From NCBI RefSeq assembly GCF_014168535.1, contig NZ_CP060007.1:3286001-3350000 (forward strand): a stretch of 64,000 bases of DNA, given 5' to 3'. A model generated the notes under the pieces. That model ran no database searches and was not told the origin of the DNA. It saw only the letters and a list, made by a program, of their open reading frames with translations. Source of the DNA: Lacibacter sediminis (lineage in GTDB: Bacteria; Bacteroidota; Bacteroidia; Chitinophagales; Chitinophagaceae). The position numbers and the translations under genes are program-made. Below, piece by piece: positions 1 through 9,126 of this stretch (position 1 is the stretch's first letter; each line of letters begins with the position of its first letter).

Positions 1-28
1 TGAGGTGGAACACTTCCGCCAGTAGGTT
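1..28. repeat. Short dispersed repeat, copy 1
   Basis: The window opens with TGAGGTGGAACACTTCCGCC followed by AGTAG. A close copy, lacking two bases, lies at 5628-5651 just behind the large ATPase gene. The true left limit is unknown because the window starts here. It could be a fragment of a mobile element end or a family-specific intergenic repeat; no transposase is seen beside it. Confidence 0.5.
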
Positions 29-122
29 AATTAACAATAGTCTCAAACTGGCAAAGGCACTCTGCTGTAATTTTCTGCAATATAGCTCAACAAATTTGTT
101 GAAGTATCCGTTATACTTAGAT

Positions 123-614
123 ATGAAAATGGCCAGAGCTTATACAATTCAGAAGTTTGGAACCGGTTATATGCATTATATTGAGTTAGGCAGTGAGGAT
201 GTTCAGCGACTGACAGCCGACGGGAATAAACGAGTTGTTTGCAAGATGAATAATAAGCTGGAAATACATGCTGCTATTATGAAAACAAAGGAAGGAATGT
301 ATTACGTGATGATTGCTGCAAAGTATTTAAAGCAATTGAACTTAACGATCAACAGTAAAGTAACAGTGGCTATTGAAATTGACAAGACAGCATTACAGTT
401 CAACGTTCCTGAAGAATTTGCAGAAGTAATGGCAACCGATAGCAAGGCAAAAGAAGTGTTTGACCACTTGACCGCCGGAAATAAACGAGGATTGATTGCC
501 TTAGTGAACATGGTAAAATCAAGTGATAAAAAAATTGAGCGTGCATTATTGATAGCTGAAAAATTAAAAGCAGGTATTACATCTCCTCAAAAAATAATGG
601 CAAGAAAACCCTGA
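123..614 (+). CDS. YdeI/OmpD-associated family protein with DUF1905 domain
   Basis: Predicted 163-residue cytosolic protein. The first 90 or so residues (RAYTIQKFGTGYMHYIEL onward) match the DUF1905 beta-fold, and the C-terminal part (FDHLTAGNKRGLIALVNMVK, then KKIERALLIAEKL) matches the OmdA/YdeI helical domain normally found behind it. No biochemical function is established for the family. The reading frame is open upstream to a TTG at 96, but ATG at 123 (or 129) puts the conserved AYTIQKFG motif near the N-terminus as is usual. It stands alone between intergenic stretches and no operon partner is visible. Family call fairly sure, start less so. Confidence 0.75.
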   Translation: MKMARAYTIQKFGTGYMHYIELGSEDVQRLTADGNKRVVCKMNNKLEIHAAIMKTKEGMYYVMIAAKYLKQLNLTINSKVTVAIEIDKTALQFNVPEEFAEVMATDSKAKEVFDHLTAGNKRGLIALVNMVKSSDKKIERALLIAEKLKAGITSPQKIMARKP

Positions 615-1042
615 TAATTTTTTTGGCATGCTGTCTCGCCCTCGGACATGGGTCTGCTGCAATGCATGAGCGGTTGCTGATAACACGCAACGGCGGCGTG
701 CATATGAATTACTATTTATCCGGAACACCAACAGCGGCAAAAGATGGTTGAAGACCATAAACATGACATCAAATTAGAAAACAAGAAAGCCTGTTTATGA
801 CAACACTGTTCGGCAGATCCCTCGTTCCTCGGGATGACAGCTATATTAGGCGGAGAGGAATATTGAGCAGTTGAATATTCGTCGGCACACGGTCTGCTGT
901 AACCGACTCTTTGTAATAGAATATATAAATCCCGAGGTCCACTGCGTGACAGCTTGGGGCAGACTCAATAATTACTTTTTTATTGGCACGAGAATTTGCA
1001 AAAAAATAAAGCGATGTGTATCTTTCGAAGCAAATCATTACC
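615..1042. other. Intergenic stretch with a half-copy of the dispersed palindromic repeat
   Basis: About 430 bases without a convincing gene. It holds, at 810-842, one arm (CAGATCCCTCG...CCTCGGGATGAC) of the palindromic repeat found whole at 9031, 14035 and 14530. A weaker, diverged match to the opposite arm (GCTGTCTCGCCCTCGGAC) may lie near 632. Open frames here on both strands have no recognisable protein features and I treat them as chance. Confidence 0.5.
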
Positions 1043-1756
1043 ATGAAAAAAACAGCCTCCCTCTCTTTTCTTCTTTTTATGATTATCGCCGCTTGTAAAA
1101 AACCAAAAGACCTACCTGAAGAACAAATTTTGACAAGCAGAGTTTTTGTATATGACGAAGGAAGAACAAAGCAAAGTAGTCTGGGAACTTCAATATTCGT
1201 AGAAAATTCAAATCCACTAATTACTACGAAAGCCAATAATGCAGGAGAATATCAATTGCTTACCCCTTCTACAGGAGATTCGCTTGTGATTGTATGGGCA
1301 AAACCAGGGTATGGTACATACAAAGTTCATATCAAGTCTGTCAATTCATCGCTGGGAATTAATGACATTAATTTGGGATCTCCAAGTACAGTTACAGTAA
1401 ATTCTTTATCCGCAACTATGATTGGTGACAGTGTAAAACTTACAATAGATATTTCTTCTCCCAATATAACAGGAGAAAAATATGTACGATTGATCCATCG
1501 AAAAAACGCAACTGGCATATCGATTGATTCTCCAATTAAAGCCGACGGTGGAATATATCAAGTTCAAAACGGAGTTAATGTACTTACTATTGCCAAAATA
1601 GCATTTTCTAACTACGTCCCTCATACCGGCGATATAATTTATATTAGAGCCTATGGCGATTCATTCTATGGGAATTTATATTCAACCCCATCCGAGAAGC
1701 TTGTGTTTCCAAATCTTAACCGTAATACCTGCCCCGAGACTTCTTTTGCCTGGTAG
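1043..1756 (+). CDS. Putative lipoprotein with carboxypeptidase-regulatory-like fold
   Basis: Predicted 237-residue exported lipoprotein. MKKTASLSFLLFMIIAAC is a type II signal peptide with lipobox IAAC, which fixes the start at 1043; an open frame reaches further up to 1016 but would precede the signal peptide. Residues about 30-100 (RVFVYDEGR..., NNAGEYQLLTPSTGDSLVIVW) look like the beta-sandwich with a peptide-like GEY turn common in carboxypeptidase-regulatory domains. The C-terminal half, about 110-237, has beta-rich segments but no motif I recognise. It stands alone, 216 bases ahead of the kinase gene. Function unknown. Confidence 0.7.
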   Translation: MKKTASLSFLLFMIIAACKKPKDLPEEQILTSRVFVYDEGRTKQSSLGTSIFVENSNPLITTKANNAGEYQLLTPSTGDSLVIVWAKPGYGTYKVHIKSVNSSLGINDINLGSPSTVTVNSLSATMIGDSVKLTIDISSPNITGEKYVRLIHRKNATGISIDSPIKADGGIYQVQNGVNVLTIAKIAFSNYVPHTGDIIYIRAYGDSFYGNLYSTPSEKLVFPNLNRNTCPETSFAW

Positions 1757-1972
1757 TAACAATTGGACATTAAGATAGATTTGAAACAGAACGGCTGCTA
1801 AAATATGTATCGTTGTGCGTCGTGCTATTTGACATTTATCTACCATCGAACAACCTAATGATTAGCTAAAACTATTCCGTCGGCCCCGGGATTCAGTAGT
1901 ACAAACGTCTTCATCAAAACAATACCCGTCTTTCAGAAACAAAAAATGTATATTTAAGAGAAATACGCTCCT

Positions 1973-3763
1973 ATGCCCAGCAATTCAGCAAATGAGGGCG
2001 ATCAGCTTGAACTTAGAAGTTCAGGGATAGAAGTTCTGGGAGAACTACCATGGGGTTCACATTTTTGTAATTTTTTTGAATCAAAAGAAGACCTGCTGCA
2101 AATACTTGTTCCCTATTTCAAAGCCGGGTTACTCAGTAATGAATACTGTCTATGGATCACCTCCGATCCTGTATCGGTAGAAGATGCTTACGACGCATTG
2201 CGAAATGAAATGCACGACTTTGATGACTATCAAAAAAATCAACAGATCGTTATTCTTTCCCACACCGACTGGTATTTGAAAGACCAAACATTTGTACCGG
2301 ATATTGTGATCAATGGCTGGTATGAACAATTGAACTTATCATTGACCAAAGGATTTGATGGCATGCGTGTAAGCGGCAACGAGGCCTGGCTCGAACGGGA
2401 CATGTGGAAAAATTTCATCGACTATGAACGAAGCCTGAACGACAGCCTCAAAGAGCATCGTATGATTGTGCTTTGTACCTATCCTCTTGACAAATGTGAT
2501 GCACAGGCAGTATTTGATGTATCGCAGGTACACGAGATAGCCGTGTCGAAAAGAAAAGGCAATTGGGAAATTGTAGAAGTGCCGGCAATCAAAAAAACAA
2601 AATCGCAACTGGCAAGCGATAAAAAAGAACTGGAAGAAAAAGTAACAGAACGTACGAAGGAACTTTCACTGATCAACTCAAAATTGATACAGGAAATAGA
2701 ACAGCACAAACGAACCCGTGATACACTACTGCGAACTGAAGCCCGGCTCCGCACAGTATTTGACGTAACTGATACTGCTTACTTATTACTTGAATCCGAC
2801 TTGACCATTCTTCTTTTTAACCACCGTGCAGCCGATTATGTGAAAAAGGTATTTTCCTGGTATTTGAAAACGGGAGACAATATTCAAGATTTTCTTACAG
2901 CCGACAGGAAATTGCTTCTTGCAGACAGAGTACAAAGAGCAGTAAAAGGAGAACAAGTAACATTTGAAACAAGGTATGATCTTGCAGATAATTTGTCGTT
3001 CTGGTATGATATCAGACTTTTTCCGATCCCCAATGAGGAGAAAGAAATATTTGGTCTTGTGCTTGCATGTACAGATATCACAGAACGAAAGCAATTAGAA
3101 ATTCAGCTCGAACAAGAAAGAATGGAACGGCAACTGCAGATCACTGATGCTGTTATAACTGCAGAAGAAAACGAACGGCAGGAAATAGGCCGTGAACTGC
3201 ACGATAATATTCAACAGATACTGGCCAGCGCCCGCCTCTTTCTTTCGATGATCAATAAAGAGAACAGTTCGGAACCACCTTTTTTATACCAGCGACAAAC
3301 AGATGAATTGATTTCGACTGCTATTCATGAGATCAGAAATTTATCGCACTCCATGATCACTCCGTTTATGGAGAAAACGACGTTGAAGGAGGCCATTGAA
3401 AAAGTGATCTACAACATCACAAGTACCAGCGACATAAAAATAAATCTGGAAACTGCCGGGTTGGATGAAGAGAAGCTGTCTGAAAAGCTACGGCTCACTG
3501 TGTATCGGATTATCCAGGAGCAGTTCAGCAATATTTTGAAATACGCAAAAGCGTCTGCAGTATCGTTGAACATTGTGCAGGATGATGAGCAACTAACATT
3601 AACGATACAGGATAATGGTATAGGTTTCGACACATCAAAAAAAGCAACGGGTATCGGGCTGATGAATATCAAAGCAAGGGCTTCTCTTTTTAACGGAGAG
3701 GTTACGATCCGTTCTTCACCGGGACAGGGCTTTGCGTTATCTGTTGTAATGAAGCTTAGCTGA
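1973..3763 (+). CDS. MEDS-PAS sensor histidine kinase
   Basis: 596-residue soluble sensor kinase with no membrane segment. Residues about 20-200 are a MEDS/DcmR sensory domain (LPWGSHFCNFFESKEDLL), known from methanogen and methylotroph sensors. A coiled coil (about 207-260) leads into a PAS domain (about 255-372, ending in the LVLACTDITERK signature). The HisKA_3-type helix pair has the acceptor histidine at 410 in EIGRELHDN, and the HATPase domain carries the N-box (EQFSNILKYAKA, about 516-527), DNGIGFD and GIGLMNIKARA. This is the NarL/DesK-type kinase class, which pairs with LuxR-type response regulators; none is adjacent, so it looks like an orphan. The signal it senses cannot be read from sequence. 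Confidence 0.88.
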   Translation: MPSNSANEGDQLELRSSGIEVLGELPWGSHFCNFFESKEDLLQILVPYFKAGLLSNEYCLWITSDPVSVEDAYDALRNEMHDFDDYQKNQQIVILSHTDWYLKDQTFVPDIVINGWYEQLNLSLTKGFDGMRVSGNEAWLERDMWKNFIDYERSLNDSLKEHRMIVLCTYPLDKCDAQAVFDVSQVHEIAVSKRKGNWEIVEVPAIKKTKSQLASDKKELEEKVTERTKELSLINSKLIQEIEQHKRTRDTLLRTEARLRTVFDVTDTAYLLLESDLTILLFNHRAADYVKKVFSWYLKTGDNIQDFLTADRKLLLADRVQRAVKGEQVTFETRYDLADNLSFWYDIRLFPIPNEEKEIFGLVLACTDITERKQLEIQLEQERMERQLQITDAVITAEENERQEIGRELHDNIQQILASARLFLSMINKENSSEPPFLYQRQTDELISTAIHEIRNLSHSMITPFMEKTTLKEAIEKVIYNITSTSDIKINLETAGLDEEKLSEKLRLTVYRIIQEQFSNILKYAKASAVSLNIVQDDEQLTLTIQDNGIGFDTSKKATGIGLMNIKARASLFNGEVTIRSSPGQGFALSVVMKLS

Positions 3764-3860
3764 TTTTCGCTGACTGGCGCACGAATAAAATAAATTGTAA
3801 ATTGGTGAATTCGTTTTCAGTTTAACGTTTACTTCTTTTTAGACAACAGCATTTTATAGT

Positions 3861-4616
3861 ATGAAAAAAGCGTGTACAGGTTTATTTTTCCTCCTCTTCA
3901 GCATCGGCATTTTTGCACAATCGTCACAACCTTCGGCCCGGAAGATGAAGCGATTATTTCCGAAGAAGGAAAACACATCTTCCTATCACAACAACTGGAC
4001 AAAAAATTATTATCCAAAACGAATCGAAGAGTTTGCAAAGGACCCCTTGACGTTTAATGAAATTGTATTTATCGGTAACAGTATTACAGAAGGCGGAAAA
4101 GACTGGAGCAGCCGGTTCGGAATTGCTCATATCCGTAACAGGGGAATTTCTGGCGATGTTACGGATGGCGTACTCAAACGTTTGGATGAAATTATTTACT
4201 TCAAACCAAAAGCTGTTTTTATTTTAATTGGAATTAATGATCTGTTCAGTCTTCATCATACTGAAGATAACCGTACGCTTGTGTATGATAAATTTGTTCC
4301 ATCAGCTGAGTATATTGCAACCAACATCCTGAAAATTGCAAAGCGGATTCACCGTAAATCGCCCACTACAAAGATCTATGTGCGCACACTGCTTCCAACA
4401 AGAAGGCCTTTTTTGAAAGACGATATTATTTTGATCAACGAACGCATTAAAAAAAACAGGGCGAAAGGCTATTACCAGGTGATTGATCTGTACACTCATT
4501 TTGCAGACGCATCCGGCGAATTGATGCAGGAACTAACAAAGGACGGCGTTCATTTAAATGACCAGGGTTATGAGCGATGGGTGGAATTTGAGAAAGCCAT
4601 TATTGAAGGTTTGTGA
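3861..4616 (+). CDS. Secreted SGNH/GDSL hydrolase
   Basis: 251-residue esterase/lipase of the SGNH fold with an N-terminal signal peptide (MKKACTGLFFLLFSIGIFAQ, cleavage after AQ). Block I is GNSITEGG with nucleophile Ser74; block II glycine lies in RGISGDVTDGVL; block III is IGINDL with Asn126; block V is KDGVHLNDQGY with Asp228 and His231. All catalytic residues are therefore present. Homologues act as acetyl-esterases on glycans or lipids in the periplasm or outside; the substrate here is not predictable. The gene follows the kinase by 97 bases in the same direction, but no common regulation is visible. Confidence 0.85.
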   Translation: MKKACTGLFFLLFSIGIFAQSSQPSARKMKRLFPKKENTSSYHNNWTKNYYPKRIEEFAKDPLTFNEIVFIGNSITEGGKDWSSRFGIAHIRNRGISGDVTDGVLKRLDEIIYFKPKAVFILIGINDLFSLHHTEDNRTLVYDKFVPSAEYIATNILKIAKRIHRKSPTTKIYVRTLLPTRRPFLKDDIILINERIKKNRAKGYYQVIDLYTHFADASGELMQELTKDGVHLNDQGYERWVEFEKAIIEGL

Positions 4617-4715
4617 AATGATGTGCTGATTATTACAGAGTGTTATTGCGAGGGTATGAGAGCCTTGGCCACAATTAACCAACAAATTTAAACAGTCTGA
4701 TTTAGGCACTACTTG

Positions 4716-4776
4716 TCCCGCTATGCGGGAAGAAGCCAATACACAAAAGCTACGCCTCATCCGATAGTTATCGGAT
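4716..4776. repeat. Two short palindromes in an intergenic gap
   Basis: TCCCGCTATGCGGGA (4716-4730) and ATCCGATAGTTATCGGAT (4759-4776) are near-perfect hairpins 28 bases apart between the convergent SGNH hydrolase and membrane protein genes. Neither has a clear T-run in either direction, so they look more like dispersed repeats than terminators. The TCCCGC...GCGGGA core recurs at 12862-12878. Confidence 0.55.
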
Positions 4777-4823
4777 CTTGCGCCAGCGTTACTATACTTG
4801 GACCAGATGGGGGTGGCTAAAGT

Positions 4824-5516
4824 CTAAACTAAATTTCTCTGAACAAAAGTCGGATACGGTGGGGGGTTGCCAGGCACCACAAACATACTTCTGTAAGACA
4901 AATCAAGATCTATGTGAAAATCTGAAGGTATACGGACTCTATTAACCTCTAAATTAAACAACTCTCGATTAGGTGAAAAAGGTTGATGCAATCTATTAGC
5001 CAATCGAATACCATAAATGTTTTGACCGGTAATGTCAGAGTACATTAATTCAATTGATGGGGCACTTCTAATCCAAGTCAAAACTAAGGGTGTTTTATTC
5101 TTAGAGAAGGGAGGACACAAAACCCATTTCGTAAAATTTGCCCCTCCCAAATTAAACCTTACAAAAACATTAACGGCAGGCGCTTCTGAAACCAAGGTAA
5201 GTTGCCAAACGAAAGAATGATTAGCCATACTTGAGGATACCTCTTCAAGAAATAAATGCGGTCTTAACTGAATCTCATTGTAATTTCTTGAGGTAATAAA
5301 TGTCTGTAATGATATATAGCCTAATAGAATTATGCTTGTTAAAGATAAAAAGGGATTCATAAAATCACCAAAAGTTCCAAAATCACCTTTACTATCTGAC
5401 ATGAAACCACCAAAATTTAATCTATAGACTATTACGGGCACAACAATAAATACAATTGAAAGACCTGAAACAATCCAACCTATCCTTTGCCATAAGAATC
5501 TGCGAAATCTTCCCAT
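4824..5516 (-). CDS. Unknown two-helix membrane protein
   Basis: 230 residues, not recognised. Two hydrophobic helices are visible at about 11-34 (GWIVSGLSIVFIVVPVIVY) and 53-72 (FLSLTSIILLGYISLQTFI), with a basic N-terminus (MGRFRRFLWQR); the remaining 150 residues have a beta-rich look (FVWQLTLVSEAPAVNVFVRF) and no known motif. A layout of two membrane helices plus a soluble tail is common in small accessory proteins of islands. It lies 153 bases downstream of the large ATPase gene on the same strand, so they may be co-expressed, but the repeat at 5628 sits between them. No function assigned. Confidence 0.6.
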   Translation of the reverse strand: MGRFRRFLWQRIGWIVSGLSIVFIVVPVIVYRLNFGGFMSDSKGDFGTFGDFMNPFLSLTSIILLGYISLQTFITSRNYNEIQLRPHLFLEEVSSSMANHSFVWQLTLVSEAPAVNVFVRFNLGGANFTKWVLCPPFSKNKTPLVLTWIRSAPSIELMYSDITGQNIYGIRLANRLHQPFSPNRELFNLEVNRVRIPSDFHIDLDLSYRSMFVVPGNPPPYPTFVQRNLV

Positions 5517-5627
5517 ACTACAATGTATTAATATTTTTTATTTTTAGAACGATAACCGGTTTGATGAAGACATTTTATAAAGGATTATCACAATCGGGGC
5601 AGAATTAGTTAGCATCAAGTGATCCAC

Positions 5628-5651
5628 TGAGGTAGAACACTTGCCAGTAGA
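5628..5651. repeat. Short dispersed repeat, copy 2
   Basis: TGAGGTAGAACACTTGCCAG then TAG matches the first bases of the window with one substitution and a 2-base gap. It starts 18 bases beyond the stop of the ATPase gene. The two copies bracket about 5.6 kb, but this may be coincidence of a common repeat. Confidence 0.5.
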
Positions 5652-5669
5652 GTTTACTATTAAAAGCTT

Positions 5670-8573
5670 CTACTTGATTGAATACTTTCTCTCTCTCTGT
5701 TTAAAAGCCTCATCGCCACCTTCTAGAATATCACAAACATGCTCTTTGATTCCCTGTTGCATTAATACCGTAGTTGTTGTGCTTGCTGATTCAAATGAAT
5801 GTTCAAGTGAACCATTGACATATTCGAATCTTGTTACACCAGGCCGCAAAGGCAACCCTTGACCTTCTTGATTTGCTACAATTATATTCTCAGTATCCGT
5901 TGCTACCACCAAATTTGCATTGTGGGAAACAATTATTATTTGACGTTCCTTCTTTTTTTGCTTTATCATTTTACAAAGCAATTCATAAATTGTTCTATTG
6001 TCTAGATTATCCTCAGGCTGGTCAATTAAAATTGGATATTCAGAAGAACTTATTTGCAAAAAAAGAATAAGAAGAACTGTGCCTTTCTTACCTGGGGACA
6101 TATTAAGCAAATCATCTCCTTTATAAGAAACAGTATAATCTAATTCAAAGGAGTCGCTAACTATTCCCCTTAAAACAGCCTCAATTCCAATCTTTTGCCG
6201 CAATGGGATAGAAACAGAAGGGGACACTACCAATTTTTCATCTATTATTCTTAAGGAATTAGAATACAATTCTGGGACCTTGGCATAATCTACAAGATTC
6301 ATTGAAAACAAAGTATTAAAATAATGATCATTTGAAATCGCAGCTTTGTTTGCTTGATCGAAAAGAGCAAAATTTTCTTTTTTAAAAAGCAACTTGCAGT
6401 TAAGTGCTATCTCAGGGCCAATTATTTGTTTAGTTTCGTTAATATGAGATACTATTAACTGATATAGAGCATACCTTTTCTTTAGTAGTAGAACTGTTTG
6501 CTTTTTAATATTTTCATGATCATCTCTTAGTACCTGTATTTGCTTTTCAAAATTTACGGCTTGTTGGTATTTTAATCCTTCAGCATCTAATTGTGCGGCC
6601 AGTTTTTGGATTTCACTTTGTCCTGCAAGCTTCTCTTGGAATGGAGCCAACTTACTATTCAACTCTAATACTTGATCCTTAATAGCAATTTTAGTTTCAC
6701 TAAACTTAATATCTGCTACTCCAGCGTTAAGATTTCTAATTAGGCTATCATAATCCTCATCTAACTTCACTCTTATCTTACCCACATCATCTGGTATTTC
6801 AGTGAGTTCATCAATAATCCGATCTACCTCCCCTTTCAAATACATATCCTTTTCGGTATCATTGATACCTAACAATTGATGCCTTGTTAAAACAACTTCA
6901 TTAAGTACTTTCACTAAAACGGCTTCTTTACTTTCAAGTTGGACAAGCTGAGTTTCCAATGTTGATTTTAAGGACATCAAACGACTATACTCTTGAAATT
7001 CTTCTTCAGAAAGGTTTGACAACTTTTGTCCTTCTGTAATTGCCGCTTGTATTCGTTGCATCCCATTTTGTATAGAATCAGATCGTCCCAACTCATTGGA
7101 TTTTTGCAAAATGTCATTCCCTTTGGACTTAACCTGCAAAAAGCTATTTAATAATTTTTCAATTTCATTAGAAGTGTCGCTAATTTCACCGGCTTTTTTA
7201 TCAAAAAAATCCTTAAAAACAGTGTCTTGAAGAAGAATGTTTTTTATTAAAGTATTTAGTTCTTCCTTATTGTTTTTTTCTACCAAATAATTTATATAGA
7301 GTTGTGGGATATAAATTATTTTATGAAGTTTACTCGTTAAGTCGTCATTTCTTAATGTATCTACATCGCCATTTTTCCAAGTTACTTTAAAGTCAAATGA
7401 TGGTTCAAAATTATACCCTTCAAAATCAAGACGCTTTGAAGCTTTATTAACTTGTTCTGGATCGATGGACTTAGCTGCGGAATATAAAAGCAGAGATTTA
7501 CCTGAAGATTTACCTCCAATTATTGCATTTAGATTTTCATTCAGGAAAATTTTCTGATTCCCGAATAAATGATTTGTATCACTAAATTGTAATTCAGAAA
7601 TAACAAATCGTTCGTTCTTTATATCTGGTTGTAATGCTTGAATTTTAACTCTATCGGTTGGCTCATATAATGTTTGCTTTAAGCCCTCAAAGGTCGGGTC
7701 TGCTTTTATCCAACAAAACCTATTTCCATCAGGCTTGAATATTTTGAGATTATCATGAGCGTCACAACCATGAAAACATGGCATTAAAGAACCACATTTT
7801 TCAATAACCGTATTTTTATTGTCAGGACCCATTGCAGTGAAATAAAGAACATCATTTTCATTGGACGAAAATATCGCATCAGAAAACTGATATATACTCC
7901 AACGAGTAGCGTCTAACTGTGACTCACTTGCACTTACAAAAAAATCTTCGTGCTTTCTTATTCCCGAAACGCCATCGGTACTTTTATTAGAAACCACAAT
8001 AATTGTATTCTCTCTGAGTTTAACATCCCTCTCAAAAATCGTTCTTAGAGAGTCAATACTAATAACATATTGACTAACTCCTGCTTTTAAAGCTGCAGCA
8101 TCATCTAAAGTACTATTACCTGGCAGCACCCTCCCCAAACGAATTAATTCTTCTTTCTTTGCCGAATAATCACTACCGCCGTATGAGAATTTGAGTTTTG
8201 CTAAGAACCTATTTTCTATATCAGTATCAATATCTGGATTAAATAAACAATGAATATTAATGGGAGTGGCAGAAGCTGTTACTGGCGAAACCCTAATTTC
8301 GATATTTGGCAATATCATTTCAAATTTCTTTGTAATAATTCCAATGTCGGTCAGCTCTTTAAATTTAAAGTAGTTATCTATACTAAAATAGTCGGTTACA
8401 CCAACAACGGAGATATCTTCTGTCGATTCATTAATTGCTTTAGCATAATTATCCCATTTTTCAACGGAGTTTGCGCCTTCGAAATTATCGTTCTTCTTTG
8501 TTTCAGGTGTGTGAATATGTAAATCCCACTTCCTCCATTCGGACCCCCTTTTATATTTAGTGTAATCTGCCAT
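5670..8573 (-). CDS. TrlF-type PHP domain plus SMC-like ATPase
   Basis: 967 residues. The N-terminal 300 are a PHP-type phosphoesterase-like domain: DLHIHTPET (His19, His21), VGVTDYFS, INIHCLFNP and GCDAHD give a plausible metal site. The linker CWIKADPTFEGLKQTLYEP is typical of proteins annotated as TrlF family AAA-like ATPases. The ATPase has Walker A GGKSSGKS (about 353-360), a long charged middle (about 460-720) with coiled-coil character, then the Walker B segment PILIDQPEDNLDNR (about 847-860) and switch histidine IIIVSHNAN (His884). This is an SMC/ABC-type head split by a coiled coil, as in several phage-defence ATPases. The role in defence is inference from architecture. A small membrane protein follows downstream; the base composition is AT-richer than the hut genes beyond. 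Confidence 0.8.
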   Translation of the reverse strand: MADYTKYKRGSEWRKWDLHIHTPETKKNDNFEGANSVEKWDNYAKAINESTEDISVVGVTDYFSIDNYFKFKELTDIGIITKKFEMILPNIEIRVSPVTASATPINIHCLFNPDIDTDIENRFLAKLKFSYGGSDYSAKKEELIRLGRVLPGNSTLDDAAALKAGVSQYVISIDSLRTIFERDVKLRENTIIVVSNKSTDGVSGIRKHEDFFVSASESQLDATRWSIYQFSDAIFSSNENDVLYFTAMGPDNKNTVIEKCGSLMPCFHGCDAHDNLKIFKPDGNRFCWIKADPTFEGLKQTLYEPTDRVKIQALQPDIKNERFVISELQFSDTNHLFGNQKIFLNENLNAIIGGKSSGKSLLLYSAAKSIDPEQVNKASKRLDFEGYNFEPSFDFKVTWKNGDVDTLRNDDLTSKLHKIIYIPQLYINYLVEKNNKEELNTLIKNILLQDTVFKDFFDKKAGEISDTSNEIEKLLNSFLQVKSKGNDILQKSNELGRSDSIQNGMQRIQAAITEGQKLSNLSEEEFQEYSRLMSLKSTLETQLVQLESKEAVLVKVLNEVVLTRHQLLGINDTEKDMYLKGEVDRIIDELTEIPDDVGKIRVKLDEDYDSLIRNLNAGVADIKFSETKIAIKDQVLELNSKLAPFQEKLAGQSEIQKLAAQLDAEGLKYQQAVNFEKQIQVLRDDHENIKKQTVLLLKKRYALYQLIVSHINETKQIIGPEIALNCKLLFKKENFALFDQANKAAISNDHYFNTLFSMNLVDYAKVPELYSNSLRIIDEKLVVSPSVSIPLRQKIGIEAVLRGIVSDSFELDYTVSYKGDDLLNMSPGKKGTVLLILFLQISSSEYPILIDQPEDNLDNRTIYELLCKMIKQKKKERQIIIVSHNANLVVATDTENIIVANQEGQGLPLRPGVTRFEYVNGSLEHSFESASTTTTVLMQQGIKEHVCDILEGGDEAFKQRERKYSIK

Positions 8574-9126
8574 AAAAAGTTAACATCTATTTTATTTTAA
8601 AAAACTTTCTCGCTACCTCGCCTAAAAATCACGTCATTTCTTAAACCTTAAAAAACAATAACACAATATATAAGTTAAATCCTCAACTAAGTAAACAGAT
8701 ATTCCACAAAATATTAATGCTTGTAGAGTGAAGTGCTTTTTGCAAGTTGATAAACAATATGTTGCTGAAAGGATTGAGGTTTTCCATCGCTGAATTCATG
8801 GAGGGAAAATGGGTGGACAGCGTACATCCGGGACTGTTAGTGAGGCATACAAGTGGAGTGAATAAGGATGGATTTTAGGTGTATTTTTTGATGCATAGAA
8901 TTCCCAACCGCACAAGAGTGCGACGCAACAGCAGCACAATAGAAGCACTTGATTCCGCTACAAAATCATTTGTATTTGGTTTTATCCGGCAGAGCTATGT
9001 TTGGCACTTGCAATGCAGATTAATAAAGTTGTCATTTCGACGAAGGAGAAATCTGTTGGGCTGTGGTACGTGTGTTGGGCAGATCCCTCCTGCGTCGGGA
9101 TGACAGCTGTATTGAGCAGTTGACTA
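8574..9126. other. Intergenic region, possible gene remnant and a palindromic repeat
   Basis: About 550 bases between the ATPase gene and hutU. A 39-codon frame at 8759-8878 (+) encodes a peptide ending HPGLLVRHTSGVNKDGF; it is too short to assign and may be the relic of a longer gene. The right part, 9031-9104, is a complete hairpin repeat listed separately. The first 130 bases, upstream of the ATPase start, are very AT-rich and probably carry its promoter, but no clear -7/-33 pair was found. Confidence 0.4.
9031..9104. repeat. Dispersed palindromic repeat, complete hairpin
   Basis: Left arm GTCATTTCGACGAAGGAGAA followed by ATCTGTTGGGC, right arm GGGCAGATCCCTCCTGCGTC followed by GGGATGAC: the arms pair over about 28 bases with G-T and single mismatches around a short loop. 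The same design occurs at 14035-14150 and 14530-14603, with a diverged version at 62717-62798 and a half copy at 810-842. Confidence 0.8.

Noticed and set aside
841..1236. 131-codon minus-strand frame over the lipoprotein gene
   Set aside because: It is antisense to the lipoprotein signal peptide, has no domain and runs through repeat DNA; taken as a chance frame.
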